Shown piece after piece: positions 1-7,397 of a DNA stretch of 7,512 nucleotides. Each line of letters begins with the position of its first letter. Position 1 is the first letter of the stretch. The DNA lies in the NCBI GenBank assembly GCA_902482195.1, contig CABSZQ010000058.1, positions 1 through 7,512 of the forward strand, in the 5' to 3' direction. Source of the stretch: an uncultured Haemophilus sp. GTDB lineage: Bacteria > Pseudomonadota > Gammaproteobacteria > Enterobacterales > Pasteurellaceae. The translations under genes were made by a program, and so were the position numbers. The notes under the pieces are model-generated. The model searched no databases and was not told the DNA's origin. It saw only the letters and a program-made list of their open reading frames with translations.

Positions 1-3
1 ACA

Positions 4-9
4 TAAGGA
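4..9 (+). promoter_or_regulatory. Ribosome binding site of oadA
   Basis: TAAGGA lies 7 bases before the ATG at 17 and decides that start over the in-frame ATG at 35 (residue 7), which has no comparable site. Its first three bases may also be the stop codon of an upstream gene, as in the oadA/oadB junction. The upstream gene would be oadG by family habit, but only one codon of it is visible, so this is inference. Confidence 0.75.
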
Positions 10-16
10 TTTTACT

Positions 17-1807
17 ATGACTAAAAAAATTAAAATGACAGAACTGGTGCTTCGAGATGCCCACCAATCACTTTTCGCAACGCGTTTGCGTCTTGATGAT
101 ATGCTACCAATTGCCCATGAATTAGATGATATTGGCTATTGGTCGTTGGAAGCTTGGGGCGGTGCAACATTTGATAGCTGTATTCGCTTTTTAGGTGAAG
201 ATCCTTGGGTTCGTTTGCGTGAATTGAAAAAAGCTTGTCCAAAAACTCCATTACAAATGCTATTACGTGGCCAAAACCTATTAGGCTATCGCCACTATGC
301 TGATGATGTAGTAGAACGTTTCGTAGAACGTTGTGTAGCAAATGGTATGGATGTTTTCCGCGTATTCGATGCGCTCAATGACCCGCGTAATATGAAAGCA
401 GCGTTGCAAGCAGTACGTAAATTTGGTGGTCATGCTCAAGGGACTTTAAGTTATACCACCAGCCCAGTTCATACCATGCAAACCTGGCTCGATACCACAG
501 AACAATTACTTGAAATCGGTATCGACAGTTTGGTCATCAAAGACATGTCAGGTATTTTAAATCCAATGGCGGCGGCAGACTTAGTACGTGAAATCAAAAA
601 ACGTTTCGACGTAGAATTGCATTTACACTGCCATTCGACTACTGGTATGGCAGAAATGGCGCTATTAAAAGCGGTTGAAGCTGGTGTAGATGGTATTGAT
701 ACGGCAATTTCTTCTATGTCTGGAACTTATGGTCACCCTGCAACTGAATCCCTAGTCGCCACCTTACAAGGCACTGAATATGACACCGGTTTGGATATTC
801 CTCGCTTGGAAAAAATTGCTGCCTATTTCCGTAATGTGCGTAAAAAATATGCCAAATTTGAAGGCCAATTACGCGGTGTAGATAGCCGTATTTTAGTGGC
901 ACAAGTGCCAGGCGGTATGCTCACCAACTTGGAAAACCAGCTAAAACAACAAAATGCATCCGATAAATTAGATTTAGTATTAGAAGAAATCCCACGCGTG
1001 CGCAAAGACTTGGGCTACATTCCACTCGTTACACCAACCTCTCAAATTGTTGGTACACAGTCGGTTATTAACGTTCTCACTGGCGAACGCTACAAAACTA
1101 TCGCCAAAGAAACTGCCGGTATTTTAAAAGGTGAATACGGTAAAACACCTGCACCGGTAGATAGCGCATTGCAAGCTCGAGTATTAGAAGGTGCGGCACC
1201 AGTAACTGACCGTCCAGCCGATCACATTGCACCTGAAATGGCAAAAATTGAAGCGGAAGTTTCAGAACAAGCTAAATCGAAAGGGGTGAAATTGGCAGAC
1301 AACGCTGTAGATGATGCTTTAATCGTGGCACTCTTCCCTCAAATTGCATGGAAATTCTTAGAAAACCGCAACAACCCTGCCGCCTTTGAACCAGCCCCTA
1401 CCGGCAATGAAAGTGCGGTGGAAAATAAACCTGTTTCTAAAGCTGCACCAGCTGCTTCTGGCTCCGCTATTTATACTGTGGAATTGGAAGGTAAAGCCTT
1501 TGTGGTGAAAGTAAGCGAAGGTGGCGATATTTCTCATGTTGCGACTACAGCTCCTCAAGCTGCGCCACAAGCAGCTCCTGCTCCAGTAACGGGTGGCACA
1601 CCGGTAACAGCGCCGATGGCGGGTAATATTTGGAAAGTTGTTGCAACAGAAGGTCAAACCGTAGCAGCTGGCGATGTATTATTCATTCTCGAAGCCATGA
1701 AAATGGAAACCGAAGTGAAAGCCGCACAGGCTGGTACCGTACGTGGCATTTGTGTCAAAGCCGGTGATGCTGTCGCCGTAGGTGACACCGTGATGACCTT
1801 AGCATAA
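17..1807 (+). CDS. oadA: Oxaloacetate decarboxylase alpha subunit (biotin-dependent, Na+ pump)
   Basis: This cytoplasmic subunit transfers the C4 carboxyl group of oxaloacetate to a biotin arm, releasing pyruvate. The carboxyl-biotin is then decarboxylated by OadB while Na+ is pumped out. The protein has 596 residues, the usual family length. The N-terminal carboxyltransferase barrel opens with the VLRDAHQS motif (residues 11-18). The metal ligands are expected to be Asp14, His204 and His206 (HLHCH at 202-206), and the active-site lysine Lys175 (IKDMSG). The conserved PYC/OADA domain follows (about 290-450, including [13 protein letters not shown] and [10 protein letters not shown]). Next comes an Ala/Pro-rich flexible linker (about 455-528), then a C-terminal biotinyl domain with EAMKMET at 559-565, whose Lys562 is the biotinylation site. 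No key residue is missing. Adjacency to oadB separates it from the alpha-type subunits of pyruvate carboxylase and methylmalonyl-CoA decarboxylase. Confidence 0.97.
   Translation: MTKKIKMTELVLRDAHQSLFATRLRLDDMLPIAHELDDIGYWSLEAWGGATFDSCIRFLGEDPWVRLRELKKACPKTPLQMLLRGQNLLGYRHYADDVVERFVERCVANGMDVFRVFDALNDPRNMKAALQAVRKFGGHAQGTLSYTTSPVHTMQTWLDTTEQLLEIGIDSLVIKDMSGILNPMAAADLVREIKKRFDVELHLHCHSTTGMAEMALLKAVEAGVDGIDTAISSMSGTYGHPATESLVATLQGTEYDTGLDIPRLEKIAAYFRNVRKKYAKFEGQLRGVDSRILVAQVPGGMLTNLENQLKQQNASDKLDLVLEEIPRVRKDLGYIPLVTPTSQIVGTQSVINVLTGERYKTIAKETAGILKGEYGKTPAPVDSALQARVLEGAAPVTDRPADHIAPEMAKIEAEVSEQAKSKGVKLADNAVDDALIVALFPQIAWKFLENRNNPAAFEPAPTGNESAVENKPVSKAAPAASGSAIYTVELEGKAFVVKVSEGGDISHVATTAPQAAPQAAPAPVTGGTPVTAPMAGNIWKVVATEGQTVAAGDVLFILEAMKMETEVKAAQAGTVRGICVKAGDAVAVGDTVMTLA
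1410..1419 (+). repeat. DNA uptake signal sequence (USS)
   Basis: AAAGTGCGGT is an exact copy of the Haemophilus-type uptake core, followed by an A-rich stretch. It lies inside oadA and encodes Ser-Ala-Val at residues 466-468 in the interdomain linker, a region tolerant of sequence change. It marks the DNA as Hin-clade Pasteurellaceae and helps the cell take up DNA of its own kind during natural transformation. Confidence 0.9.
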
Positions 1808-1810
1808 GGA
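1805..1810 (+). promoter_or_regulatory. Ribosome binding site of oadB, overlapping the oadA stop
   Basis: TAAGGA contains the oadA stop codon TAA and lies 7 bases before the oadB ATG at 1818. The nearer ATG at 1811 directly abuts the site and is in another reading frame, so it is not used. The overlap implies that oadB translation is linked to termination on oadA. Confidence 0.8.
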
Positions 1811-1817
1811 ATGGTCT

Positions 1818-3122
1818 ATGGAGAGTATTATTGCGTTAATTAAAGGGATGGGTATATTCCATCTGCAATGGGGGCAAGCAGTGATGATCGCTGTGAGCCT
1901 ACTGTTGCTGTGGCTTGCCATCTCACGCAAATTTGAACCTTTGTTGTTACTACCAATTGGTTTCGGCGGACTATTGTCCAATATCCCTGAGGCAGGTCTT
2001 GCTATGACAGCATTGGAGAATTTGCTTCATCTCGGCTCACCAGAACAAATTGCCGTAATCGCTTCACAATTGGGTGTTTCACCCGATCTTGCTGCAATTA
2101 AAACAGCACTAAATTCTGCGCCGATATCGATGATAAATCAATTAGAAGCGTTATCTGTAGATATGGGTTATAGCGCCGGTATTTTGGCATTATTCTATAA
2201 AGTTGCGATCAACTACGGCATTGCACCATTAGTCATTTTTATGGGCGTAGGGGCAATGACAGACTTTGGTCCGTTATTAGCCAATCCAAAAACATTGCTA
2301 CTTGGTGCGGCTGCTCAATTCGGTATTTTCGCTACCGTACTCGGTGCACTAGCGCTAAATTATTTCGGTATTATCGAATTCACACTACCTCAAGCCGCAT
2401 CTATCGGTATTATCGGTGGTGCTGATGGCCCAACAGCGATTTATCTCACTAGCAAACTTGCGCCTGAATTGCTTGGTGCTATTGCCGTGGCAGCCTATTC
2501 CTACATGGCACTAGTGCCGTTGATTCAACCGCCGATTATGAAAGCGTTAACTACAGAAGAAGAACGCAAAATCCGCATGACGCAAATGCGCCATGTGAGT
2601 AATCGAGAAAAAGTCTTGTTTCCGGTGATTTTGCTGTTGCTCGTTGGTTTACTCTTACCGGATGCAGCCCCATTACTTGGGATGTTCTGTTTCGGTAATC
2701 TCATGCGCGTAAGTGGCGTAGTTGAACGTTTAAGCGACACCACACAAAACGCCTTGATTAATATCGTAACCATCGTACTTGGCTTATCTGTGGGTTCTAA
2801 ACTGATTGCAGATAAATTCCTACAACCGCAAACGTTGGGCATTTTGATTCTTGGCGTGATTGCTTTCGGAATCGGTACAGGTAGCGGTGTATTAATGGCC
2901 AAATTGATGAACAAATTCAGCAAAAACAAAATTAACCCGCTTATTGGTTCTGCTGGTGTATCTGCTGTTCCTATGGCTGCTCGTGTTTCTAACAAAATCG
3001 GATTGGAAGCGGATAACCAAAACTTCCTCCTTATGCACGCGATGGGGCCGAACGTTGCTGGTGTAATTGGCTCGGCTATTGCCGCTGGGGTCATGTTAAA
3101 ATATGTCGGTACGTTGATGTAA
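1818..3122 (+). CDS. oadB: Oxaloacetate decarboxylase beta subunit (membrane carboxybiotin decarboxylase / Na+ translocator)
   Basis: This integral inner-membrane subunit decarboxylates the carboxyl-biotin carried by OadA and couples this to Na+ export. The protein has 434 residues and is recalled to be nearly colinear with the Klebsiella OadB (433). It is hydrophobic throughout, with the transmembrane-segment pattern of the family. The functional residues known from Klebsiella fall at the same numbers: Asp203 in [11 protein letters not shown] (re-entrant segment IIIa), and Asn373, Gly377 and Ser382 in [18 protein letters not shown] (segment VIII). The polar stretch at about 72-117 is the large loop also found in enterobacterial OadB. 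The signature [18 protein letters not shown] sits at 38-55. The start at 1818 has a good ribosome binding site. The paralogous beta subunits of methylmalonyl-CoA and glutaconyl-CoA decarboxylase share the fold, but pairing with oadA settles the substrate. Confidence 0.97.
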   Translation: MESIIALIKGMGIFHLQWGQAVMIAVSLLLLWLAISRKFEPLLLLPIGFGGLLSNIPEAGLAMTALENLLHLGSPEQIAVIASQLGVSPDLAAIKTALNSAPISMINQLEALSVDMGYSAGILALFYKVAINYGIAPLVIFMGVGAMTDFGPLLANPKTLLLGAAAQFGIFATVLGALALNYFGIIEFTLPQAASIGIIGGADGPTAIYLTSKLAPELLGAIAVAAYSYMALVPLIQPPIMKALTTEEERKIRMTQMRHVSNREKVLFPVILLLLVGLLLPDAAPLLGMFCFGNLMRVSGVVERLSDTTQNALINIVTIVLGLSVGSKLIADKFLQPQTLGILILGVIAFGIGTGSGVLMAKLMNKFSKNKINPLIGSAGVSAVPMAARVSNKIGLEADNQNFLLMHAMGPNVAGVIGSAIAAGVMLKYVGTLM

Positions 3123-3168
3123 GGTTAAAAATGCTGAAAATACCTAAATGAGGTTCATTTAATAACAA

Positions 3169-3197
3169 AAAAGAGCGGTCAAATTGACCGCTCTTTT
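3169..3197. terminator. Bidirectional rho-independent terminator between oadB and aas
   Basis: A perfect 12-base-pair stem (3169-3180 with 3186-3197) encloses the five-base loop AAATT. Rightward transcripts end in TTTTATTTATT. Leftward transcripts end in six or more T residues, 18 bases beyond the aas stop. It therefore serves both converging operons. Each arm contains AAGAGCGGT, a one-base variant (T to A) of the uptake core AAGTGCGGT; in this family inverted uptake signals often double as terminators. Confidence 0.92.
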
Positions 3198-3214
3198 ATT
3201 TATTACGATGTTCT

Positions 3215-6200
3215 TTACTTAACCAAACTCATCGCCAGATTCTTCGCGCCTTTAAAATCCACTTTACCACTTCCGAGCATTGGAATTTCATCCACTAAGA
3301 AGACTTGGCTTGGTAGCATAATTGGCGGAACATTTAATCCTTTAATGCGTTCATTGATCTCATCTAAAGAAAGCGCAGACTTAATTAAAAGCACAATGCT
3401 CTCGCCTTTTTTATCATCGCTCAAGGCAACGGCAACAAATTGAGTTTCTTCATCAAATACTTGTGAAAGTTTCTCTTCCACGCTGCCGAGGCTGATCATT
3501 TCGCCGCCGACTTTAGCAAATCGAGAATAACGATCCACAATGGTAATAAAGCCGTTATGATCGATATGGCCTTTATCACCGGTTTTGTAATAACGCACAC
3601 CATCAATTTCAACAATCACTTCTGCTGTTTTTTCTGGTGCATTCAAATAACCTTTCATCACTTGTCCACCACCAATCAAAATCAAGCCGTCTTCTCCGAC
3701 TGGTAATTCCTGCAAGCTTTCCGGATCCACAATTTTAATAATAGTGCCTGGTAATGGCATACCAACTGTACCGGCTTGATTAAAGGTAAACTCTTGTAAG
3801 GTTTCCGGATCAAGTAAATTAGGCATATTGACACTGGCTACCGGTGCTGTTTCAGTTGCGCCATAACCTTCGTAAATTTCCAAGCCAAATTTAAGTTTGA
3901 AGGCTTCTTTTACATCTGCTTTCAATTTTTCGGCACCCGCAATAACCATACGCACGTTTTGTAACATTAACGGATGGAATTTCTTATTGCGTACATACAA
4001 TCTAAAGAAAGTTGAAGTCCCAAATAAAATACTCACCCGATGTCGAGCACACATTTTTCCTACTGTCGCCCCATCTGTTGGATCCGCCACACTCACCATT
4101 TTAATGCCTTCACACAATGGCAATAAGGTTGTCACGGTTAATCCAAATGAGTGGAAAATTGGTAAGGAATTCAAAATCACATCATCTTTATGGAAATTTA
4201 ATAATTCACCGATCTGTTTAATGTTAGTCAGTAAATTTTTATGGCTTAATTCAATGCCTTTCGGATCACCTTCACTACCACTACTGAATAGGATGGTGGC
4301 ATTATCTTCTAAGCTTACGTCTGCAAAGTAGCGTAATTTAATCCACCATTGTGGCGCCAAAAACGCAGTTAAAAATGACCGCACTTTATTCGCTTTAGTG
4401 ATCGATTTCCCTAAATTTTCCATAAAGAGGGCTTTATCAGCCACCACTTGGCTAAAGTCAAAACCTTTTGCGTTCAACTTATCCAAGAATTTTTCAGAGG
4501 TAATGACTTGCGAAATATTGGCTTTCTTCAACGCTTTTTCCATCACCTCAGGGCTTAGCGTGTAGTTTAAATTTACCGGTACTTTGCCCATCACCATTAA
4601 GGTCATATTGATAATTGCCCCGATTGATGAACTTGGTAATAACACGCCAACATTTTTTTCATTCCCTAAAGCAGCTTTCAAGGTTTTCACAAACATCAAT
4701 ACTGCAGCAATAAATTTCAGGTTATTCAGTTTAGTGCCTTGCGCATCCACCGCGACTTCTTTGAATAAATTTGATTTTGCTGAATTCAACCAATGATGCA
4801 TTAGCGGTTTACGTTTACTCATGACTTTTTCCCATACGGAGAAAGAAAGTTCGAGTACTTTTTGCTTCATCGCTGTCGCATCAATAAAGCCATGAATTGG
4901 TTTACCAAATGCTACTAAAATTTCACGTTTACCTTGGCGTTTAGTTAAATTCTTATAGAAAGAATCGGCACGAGAGAAGCTGCTACCCCATAATCCACGT
5001 AAATAGAACGGAACAGTCGTCACATTCTCTAAATCTTTTAATACGTGCTCAAAGCCTTTTTGGAACTCATTAATTTGACCGTTATAGCTGATATGGCCTT
5101 CTGGGAATAACGCCACCACTTCACCACGAGCTAAATATTCACGAATGGTTTCAATAGATTCACGGCTTGCCCCCCCACCAATTGGGATGACTTTGAAAAT
5201 ACGGAAGAACCAAGTGAGATACCATTTGTTGTAAATTGGACGATACATCACAAATTTAATCGCACGCGGGCTAGCCGCTTGTAACACTAACCAGTCAATC
5301 CAGCTAATATGGTTACCTAATAACAACACGCCACCACTTTGTGGAAGGTTTTTTAACCCACCCACATGAAAACGGTAATTCGCTTTTAACGCAAAGAGTA
5401 GGAATAAACGCGTAAATAAATGGGGTACTTTCGACATGGTATATAGACTCGCAGCAAAACATGCAGCAGACGTCACTAAGAATAAACCTTGAGTCGAAAC
5501 ATTAAGTTGTACAAAAACAATACTTAATAGCAAAAAAACCACCATAAACACGTTTTGTACAAAGTTGTTACCTGCCATGATTTTGCCGCTGATTTTCTCC
5601 GGTGCAAAATACTGAATGGTCGCATTTAATGGCACGATTAATAAACCGCCAGAGAAACCAAAGACAAAAGAACAAAGTGCTAATACCACCCCACTTTGGG
5701 CTAGGGTTAAGAAGAATAACGACACACAAATACCCAATGCACCAAGCGGCACAATACCTAACTCAATATGCAAACGAGAAGCACGTCCAGCAAGATATGA
5801 ACCAAGCACTAGTCCTACGCCACTTACCGCTAAAATTGCTTGAATGACAACAGCATTATCTTCATTGAACATCGCTTTATAATGTGCAGGGAACGCTGCC
5901 ACAATAATTTGTGACACACCCCAAAAGAGACTTAATCCAATGACACTCAACCAAATATTTTGATCTGCTTTTAATGTGCGAACGTTATCTTTTAAATACC
6001 CTAAAGAAAGGTATTTTCTCATATCAAACTGACCTTCTGTATTTTCAGCTTCTTGTTTAAAGAATGGAATTTTAAAAGCAAAATAGGCTTCTAGTGCACT
6101 CAGTAATACTAATGCTACACCTATCACCCAAACACTTTGTAATACTTCATTCGGGTCATCTGATGCCACATAATGCGCTTCAAAGAAGAAAGAAAAGGCA

Positions 6201-6664
6201 AAAGAACTAAATAGAATGGCCACAATGGTGAGCGCTTGAATCACACCGTTTGCCATACCGATATTTTCAGTACCCACAATCGATTTAATAATGCTATATT
6301 TGGCCGGAGAATAGACCGCACTTTGCGCTGCTAAAATCAATGTGAGTACAAAGGAAAGCGCAAACATGCCCGTCATATAACTCAATAAAATCCCCGCACT
6401 GATCGCCACTGCCGCTAAACTGCTATAACGAATCACATTGGTGCGAGAAAACTTATCGTTAATAAATGCCGACGGGGAAAATAAGAAAATAAACGGCAAT
6501 AAAATCATCGCATTAATTAATGCCGTTAAAACCACCAAACTCTCCCCTGAAAAGCTCTTCAGTAATACATTTTGAATGGTAATTTTATGTGCCAAATCCA
6601 CACTGGCATTAATAAAGGCAATGGCTAAATAAGGCACAAAGCCAGCATATTTTAAGAGTTTCAT
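3215..6664 (-). CDS. aas: Fused lysophospholipid flippase / 2-acyl-GPE acyltransferase / acyl-ACP synthetase
   Basis: This inner-membrane protein of 1149 residues recycles lysophospholipids. Residues 1 to about 410 form an MFS transporter resembling E. coli LplT. They carry AVYSPAKYSI (116-125), SLFWGV (245-250), VPLNATIQ (344-351) and GNNFVQN (365-371), plus an acidic Asp23 in the first membrane helix. Residues about 420-615 are a PlsC-type acyltransferase with the catalytic NHISWID motif (His452, Asp457) and FPEG (520-523). Residues about 625-1149 are an AMP-forming acyl-ACP synthetase: phosphate-binding loop SSGSEGDPKG (794-803), YGATET (934-939), YKTGD (1026-1030), hinge region around DRYSRFAKVGGE (1044-1055) and C-terminal catalytic lysine Lys1134 in GSGKVD. 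E. coli has separate LplT (397 residues) and Aas (719); the combined length matches. Fused forms are known in other bacteria. The start overlaps the regulator's stop as ATGA, with GGAGAG six bases upstream. Confidence 0.95.
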   Translation of the reverse strand: MKLLKYAGFVPYLAIAFINASVDLAHKITIQNVLLKSFSGESLVVLTALINAMILLPFIFLFSPSAFINDKFSRTNVIRYSSLAAVAISAGILLSYMTGMFALSFVLTLILAAQSAVYSPAKYSIIKSIVGTENIGMANGVIQALTIVAILFSSFAFSFFFEAHYVASDDPNEVLQSVWVIGVALVLLSALEAYFAFKIPFFKQEAENTEGQFDMRKYLSLGYLKDNVRTLKADQNIWLSVIGLSLFWGVSQIIVAAFPAHYKAMFNEDNAVVIQAILAVSGVGLVLGSYLAGRASRLHIELGIVPLGALGICVSLFFLTLAQSGVVLALCSFVFGFSGGLLIVPLNATIQYFAPEKISGKIMAGNNFVQNVFMVVFLLLSIVFVQLNVSTQGLFLVTSAACFAASLYTMSKVPHLFTRLFLLFALKANYRFHVGGLKNLPQSGGVLLLGNHISWIDWLVLQAASPRAIKFVMYRPIYNKWYLTWFFRIFKVIPIGGGASRESIETIREYLARGEVVALFPEGHISYNGQINEFQKGFEHVLKDLENVTTVPFYLRGLWGSSFSRADSFYKNLTKRQGKREILVAFGKPIHGFIDATAMKQKVLELSFSVWEKVMSKRKPLMHHWLNSAKSNLFKEVAVDAQGTKLNNLKFIAAVLMFVKTLKAALGNEKNVGVLLPSSSIGAIINMTLMVMGKVPVNLNYTLSPEVMEKALKKANISQVITSEKFLDKLNAKGFDFSQVVADKALFMENLGKSITKANKVRSFLTAFLAPQWWIKLRYFADVSLEDNATILFSSGSEGDPKGIELSHKNLLTNIKQIGELLNFHKDDVILNSLPIFHSFGLTVTTLLPLCEGIKMVSVADPTDGATVGKMCARHRVSILFGTSTFFRLYVRNKKFHPLMLQNVRMVIAGAEKLKADVKEAFKLKFGLEIYEGYGATETAPVASVNMPNLLDPETLQEFTFNQAGTVGMPLPGTIIKIVDPESLQELPVGEDGLILIGGGQVMKGYLNAPEKTAEVIVEIDGVRYYKTGDKGHIDHNGFITIVDRYSRFAKVGGEMISLGSVEEKLSQVFDEETQFVAVALSDDKKGESIVLLIKSALSLDEINERIKGLNVPPIMLPSQVFLVDEIPMLGSGKVDFKGAKNLAMSLVK
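4378..4387 (-). repeat. DNA uptake signal sequence (USS)
   Basis: Read on the minus strand this is AAAGTGCGGT followed by CATTTTT. It is a full match to the Haemophilus-type core and to its first AT-rich extension, the best of the three copies here. It lies in the coding sense of aas and encodes Lys-Val-Arg at residues 760-762, in a weakly conserved stretch of the synthetase domain ahead of its phosphate-binding loop. Confidence 0.92.
5170..5176 (-). repeat. Seven-base G homopolymer within aas
   Basis: Seven C residues on the plus strand read as G7 in the aas coding strand, within GGT GGG GGG GCA (Gly-Gly-Gly-Ala, residues 497-500) of the acyltransferase domain. GGG is an unexpected glycine codon to use twice running in this AT-rich genome. 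Gain or loss of one base would truncate the protein after the flippase and part of the acyltransferase domain. Seven is at the short end for phase-variable tracts, so no switching is claimed. Confidence 0.8.
6315..6324 (-). repeat. DNA uptake signal sequence (USS)
   Basis: On the minus strand this reads AAAGTGCGGT followed by CTATTCT, again core plus AT-rich extension. It encodes Ser-Ala-Val (residues 115-117), immediately before the conserved YSPAKY motif of the LplT-like domain. The uptake signal is thus built into one of the most conserved parts of the transporter. Confidence 0.9.
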
Positions 6665-7302
6665 TTTGCACTCTCCGCTTGATAAAGATTAAAGGTTTTC
6701 ATATTCAAGAGATAAGGTTTTAACACCAACAATAAATCAAATAAGTGTTTTAATTTTTCATCTTTTTGTTCACTATTGGCTAATGCAGCTAAAGTCACAT
6801 TCACCTCTTTTTCCGCTAACATTTTTGCAGCAGCCAAATAAGCTTTCACTACATCCATTTCGGCTTCATCACAACGAGCCAAGATCGCCAAAATATCGCG
6901 TTCTTTTGCCGTAAAAATGCCTTCACGAGGATTCAATAAGCCTTCCGCTACCATGTCTTCGATTTGTTTAGCGGAAAGATGAAATTCTTCACATAATTGC
7001 TCAATAGTGAATACCTCATTTTCTGCCCCCATGATGATATCCAATAATCCAATAAGGCTTTCATAAGGGTTATTCCAATCAAAATGAGGATGAGCAAAAA
7101 GTGCTTTAATTTGTGAAATCGTCGCATTGAAATTGCTTTGTAGATATTTAATAAAGCTGAGTAACTTCACACAATGTTCATCATAGAGATGAAAATTCGG
7201 TTTATCTTTCACCGGCTCTGGCAACAAACCTTCTTTCACATAGTACAGCACCGTGGATTTTGGTGTCTGACTAAGCTTAACCAAATCATTCATTTTTAAC
7301 AT
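6661..7302 (-). CDS. MerR-family-like transcriptional regulator, probably of the aas operon
   Basis: A probable DNA-binding regulator of 213 residues. Residues 4-55 form a MerR-type winged helix-turn-helix (NDLVKLSQTPKSTVLYYVKE, GLLPEP, then LYDEHCVKLLSFIKYLQ). A second, more diverged copy of the same unit appears at about 98-145 (FTIEQLCEEFHLSAKQIEDM, AEGLLNP, TAKERDILAILAR). The C-terminal part (about 146-205) looks helical and may be a dimerisation or ligand region. Cysteines occur singly (44, 104, 144), so the metal-binding cysteine pattern of MerR or CueR is absent. The gene comes first in an operon with aas, with which it shares a four-base ATGA overlap, so control of lysophospholipid recycling is the likely role; the signal is unknown. 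The start at 7302 has AGAGGG eight bases upstream; the alternative Met4 would sit too far from it. Confidence 0.82.
   Translation of the reverse strand: MLKMNDLVKLSQTPKSTVLYYVKEGLLPEPVKDKPNFHLYDEHCVKLLSFIKYLQSNFNATISQIKALFAHPHFDWNNPYESLIGLLDIIMGAENEVFTIEQLCEEFHLSAKQIEDMVAEGLLNPREGIFTAKERDILAILARCDEAEMDVVKAYLAAAKMLAEKEVNVTLAALANSEQKDEKLKHLFDLLLVLKPYLLNMKTFNLYQAESAK
6671..6676 (-). promoter_or_regulatory. Ribosome binding site of aas inside the regulator gene
   Basis: GGAGAG on the minus strand ends six bases before the aas ATG (6664-6662). It lies within the last codons of the regulator (Ala-Glu-Ser-Ala-Lys-stop). With the ATGA overlap it supports translation of aas by ribosomes finishing the regulator, and it fixes the aas start. 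Confidence 0.8.
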
Positions 7303-7310
7303 AAGGATTT

Positions 7311-7316
7311 CCCTCT
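7311..7316 (-). promoter_or_regulatory. Ribosome binding site of the MerR-like gene
   Basis: AGAGGG on the minus strand lies eight bases before the ATG at 7302-7300. This supports residue 1 as the start rather than the in-frame ATG at 7293-7291. Confidence 0.7.
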
Positions 7317-7333
7317 AGGTTGATTTGTTGTGT

Positions 7334-7361
7334 ATTGTATCGCATAAAAATAAAAAGTAAA
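7334..7361 (-). promoter_or_regulatory. Candidate sigma-70 promoter of the regulator-aas operon
   Basis: On the minus strand a -10 box TACAAT (7339-7334) is preceded, 16 bases away, by TTTACT (7361-7356), a four-of-six match to the -35 consensus. Transcription would begin near 7327, giving a leader of roughly 25 bases. The spacer is normal, not the 19-20 bases typical of MerR-activated promoters. The region is AT-rich, so chance matches are possible. Confidence 0.45.
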
Positions 7362-7371
7362 TAGTGTTACT
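7356..7371. promoter_or_regulatory. Small palindrome over the -35 box, possible operator
   Basis: AGTAA and TTACT arms (five perfect base pairs) flank a six-base centre (ATAGTG on the plus strand). The palindrome covers the candidate -35 element. A protein bound here would block or alter this promoter, and the MerR-like product is the obvious candidate for autoregulation. The arms are short and the site was found by eye, so this is tentative. Confidence 0.3.
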
Positions 7372-7397
7372 CTACGCTTTTCATAAAATTTAATAAA

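Noticed and set aside
23..29. A7 tract right after the oadA start codon, considered as a slippage switch
   Set aside because: A runs of this length from lysine codons are ordinary in AT-rich genomes, and the ATG at 35 could still allow some in-frame initiation. Nothing else suggests variable expression of this metabolic gene.
1358..1657. Minus-strand open frame (99 codons) opposite oadA
   Set aside because: It mirrors the Ala/Pro-rich linker of oadA, whose GC-rich codons remove stops on the other strand. The product is rich in Arg, Ser, Cys and Phe and resembles no protein.
2525..3094. Long minus-strand open frame (189 codons) opposite oadB
   Set aside because: It lies wholly within oadB, whose product matches its family from end to end. 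The antisense translation has no recognisable family and no upstream ribosome binding site was seen.
3142..3154. Inverted repeat ACCT-AAATG-AGGT after oadB
   Set aside because: A four-base-pair stem without a T tract is too weak to terminate or regulate, and a strong terminator follows directly.
3897..4331. Plus-strand open frame (144 codons) opposite aas
   Set aside because: It is antisense to the conserved synthetase domain, including the phosphate-binding loop, and has no convincing start or promoter.
7299..7310. Twelve-base sequence ACATAAGGATTT occurring here and also at 1-12
   Set aside because: One or two such 12-base repeats are expected by chance in a window of this size, and the two copies have different roles (the second is read from the other strand).
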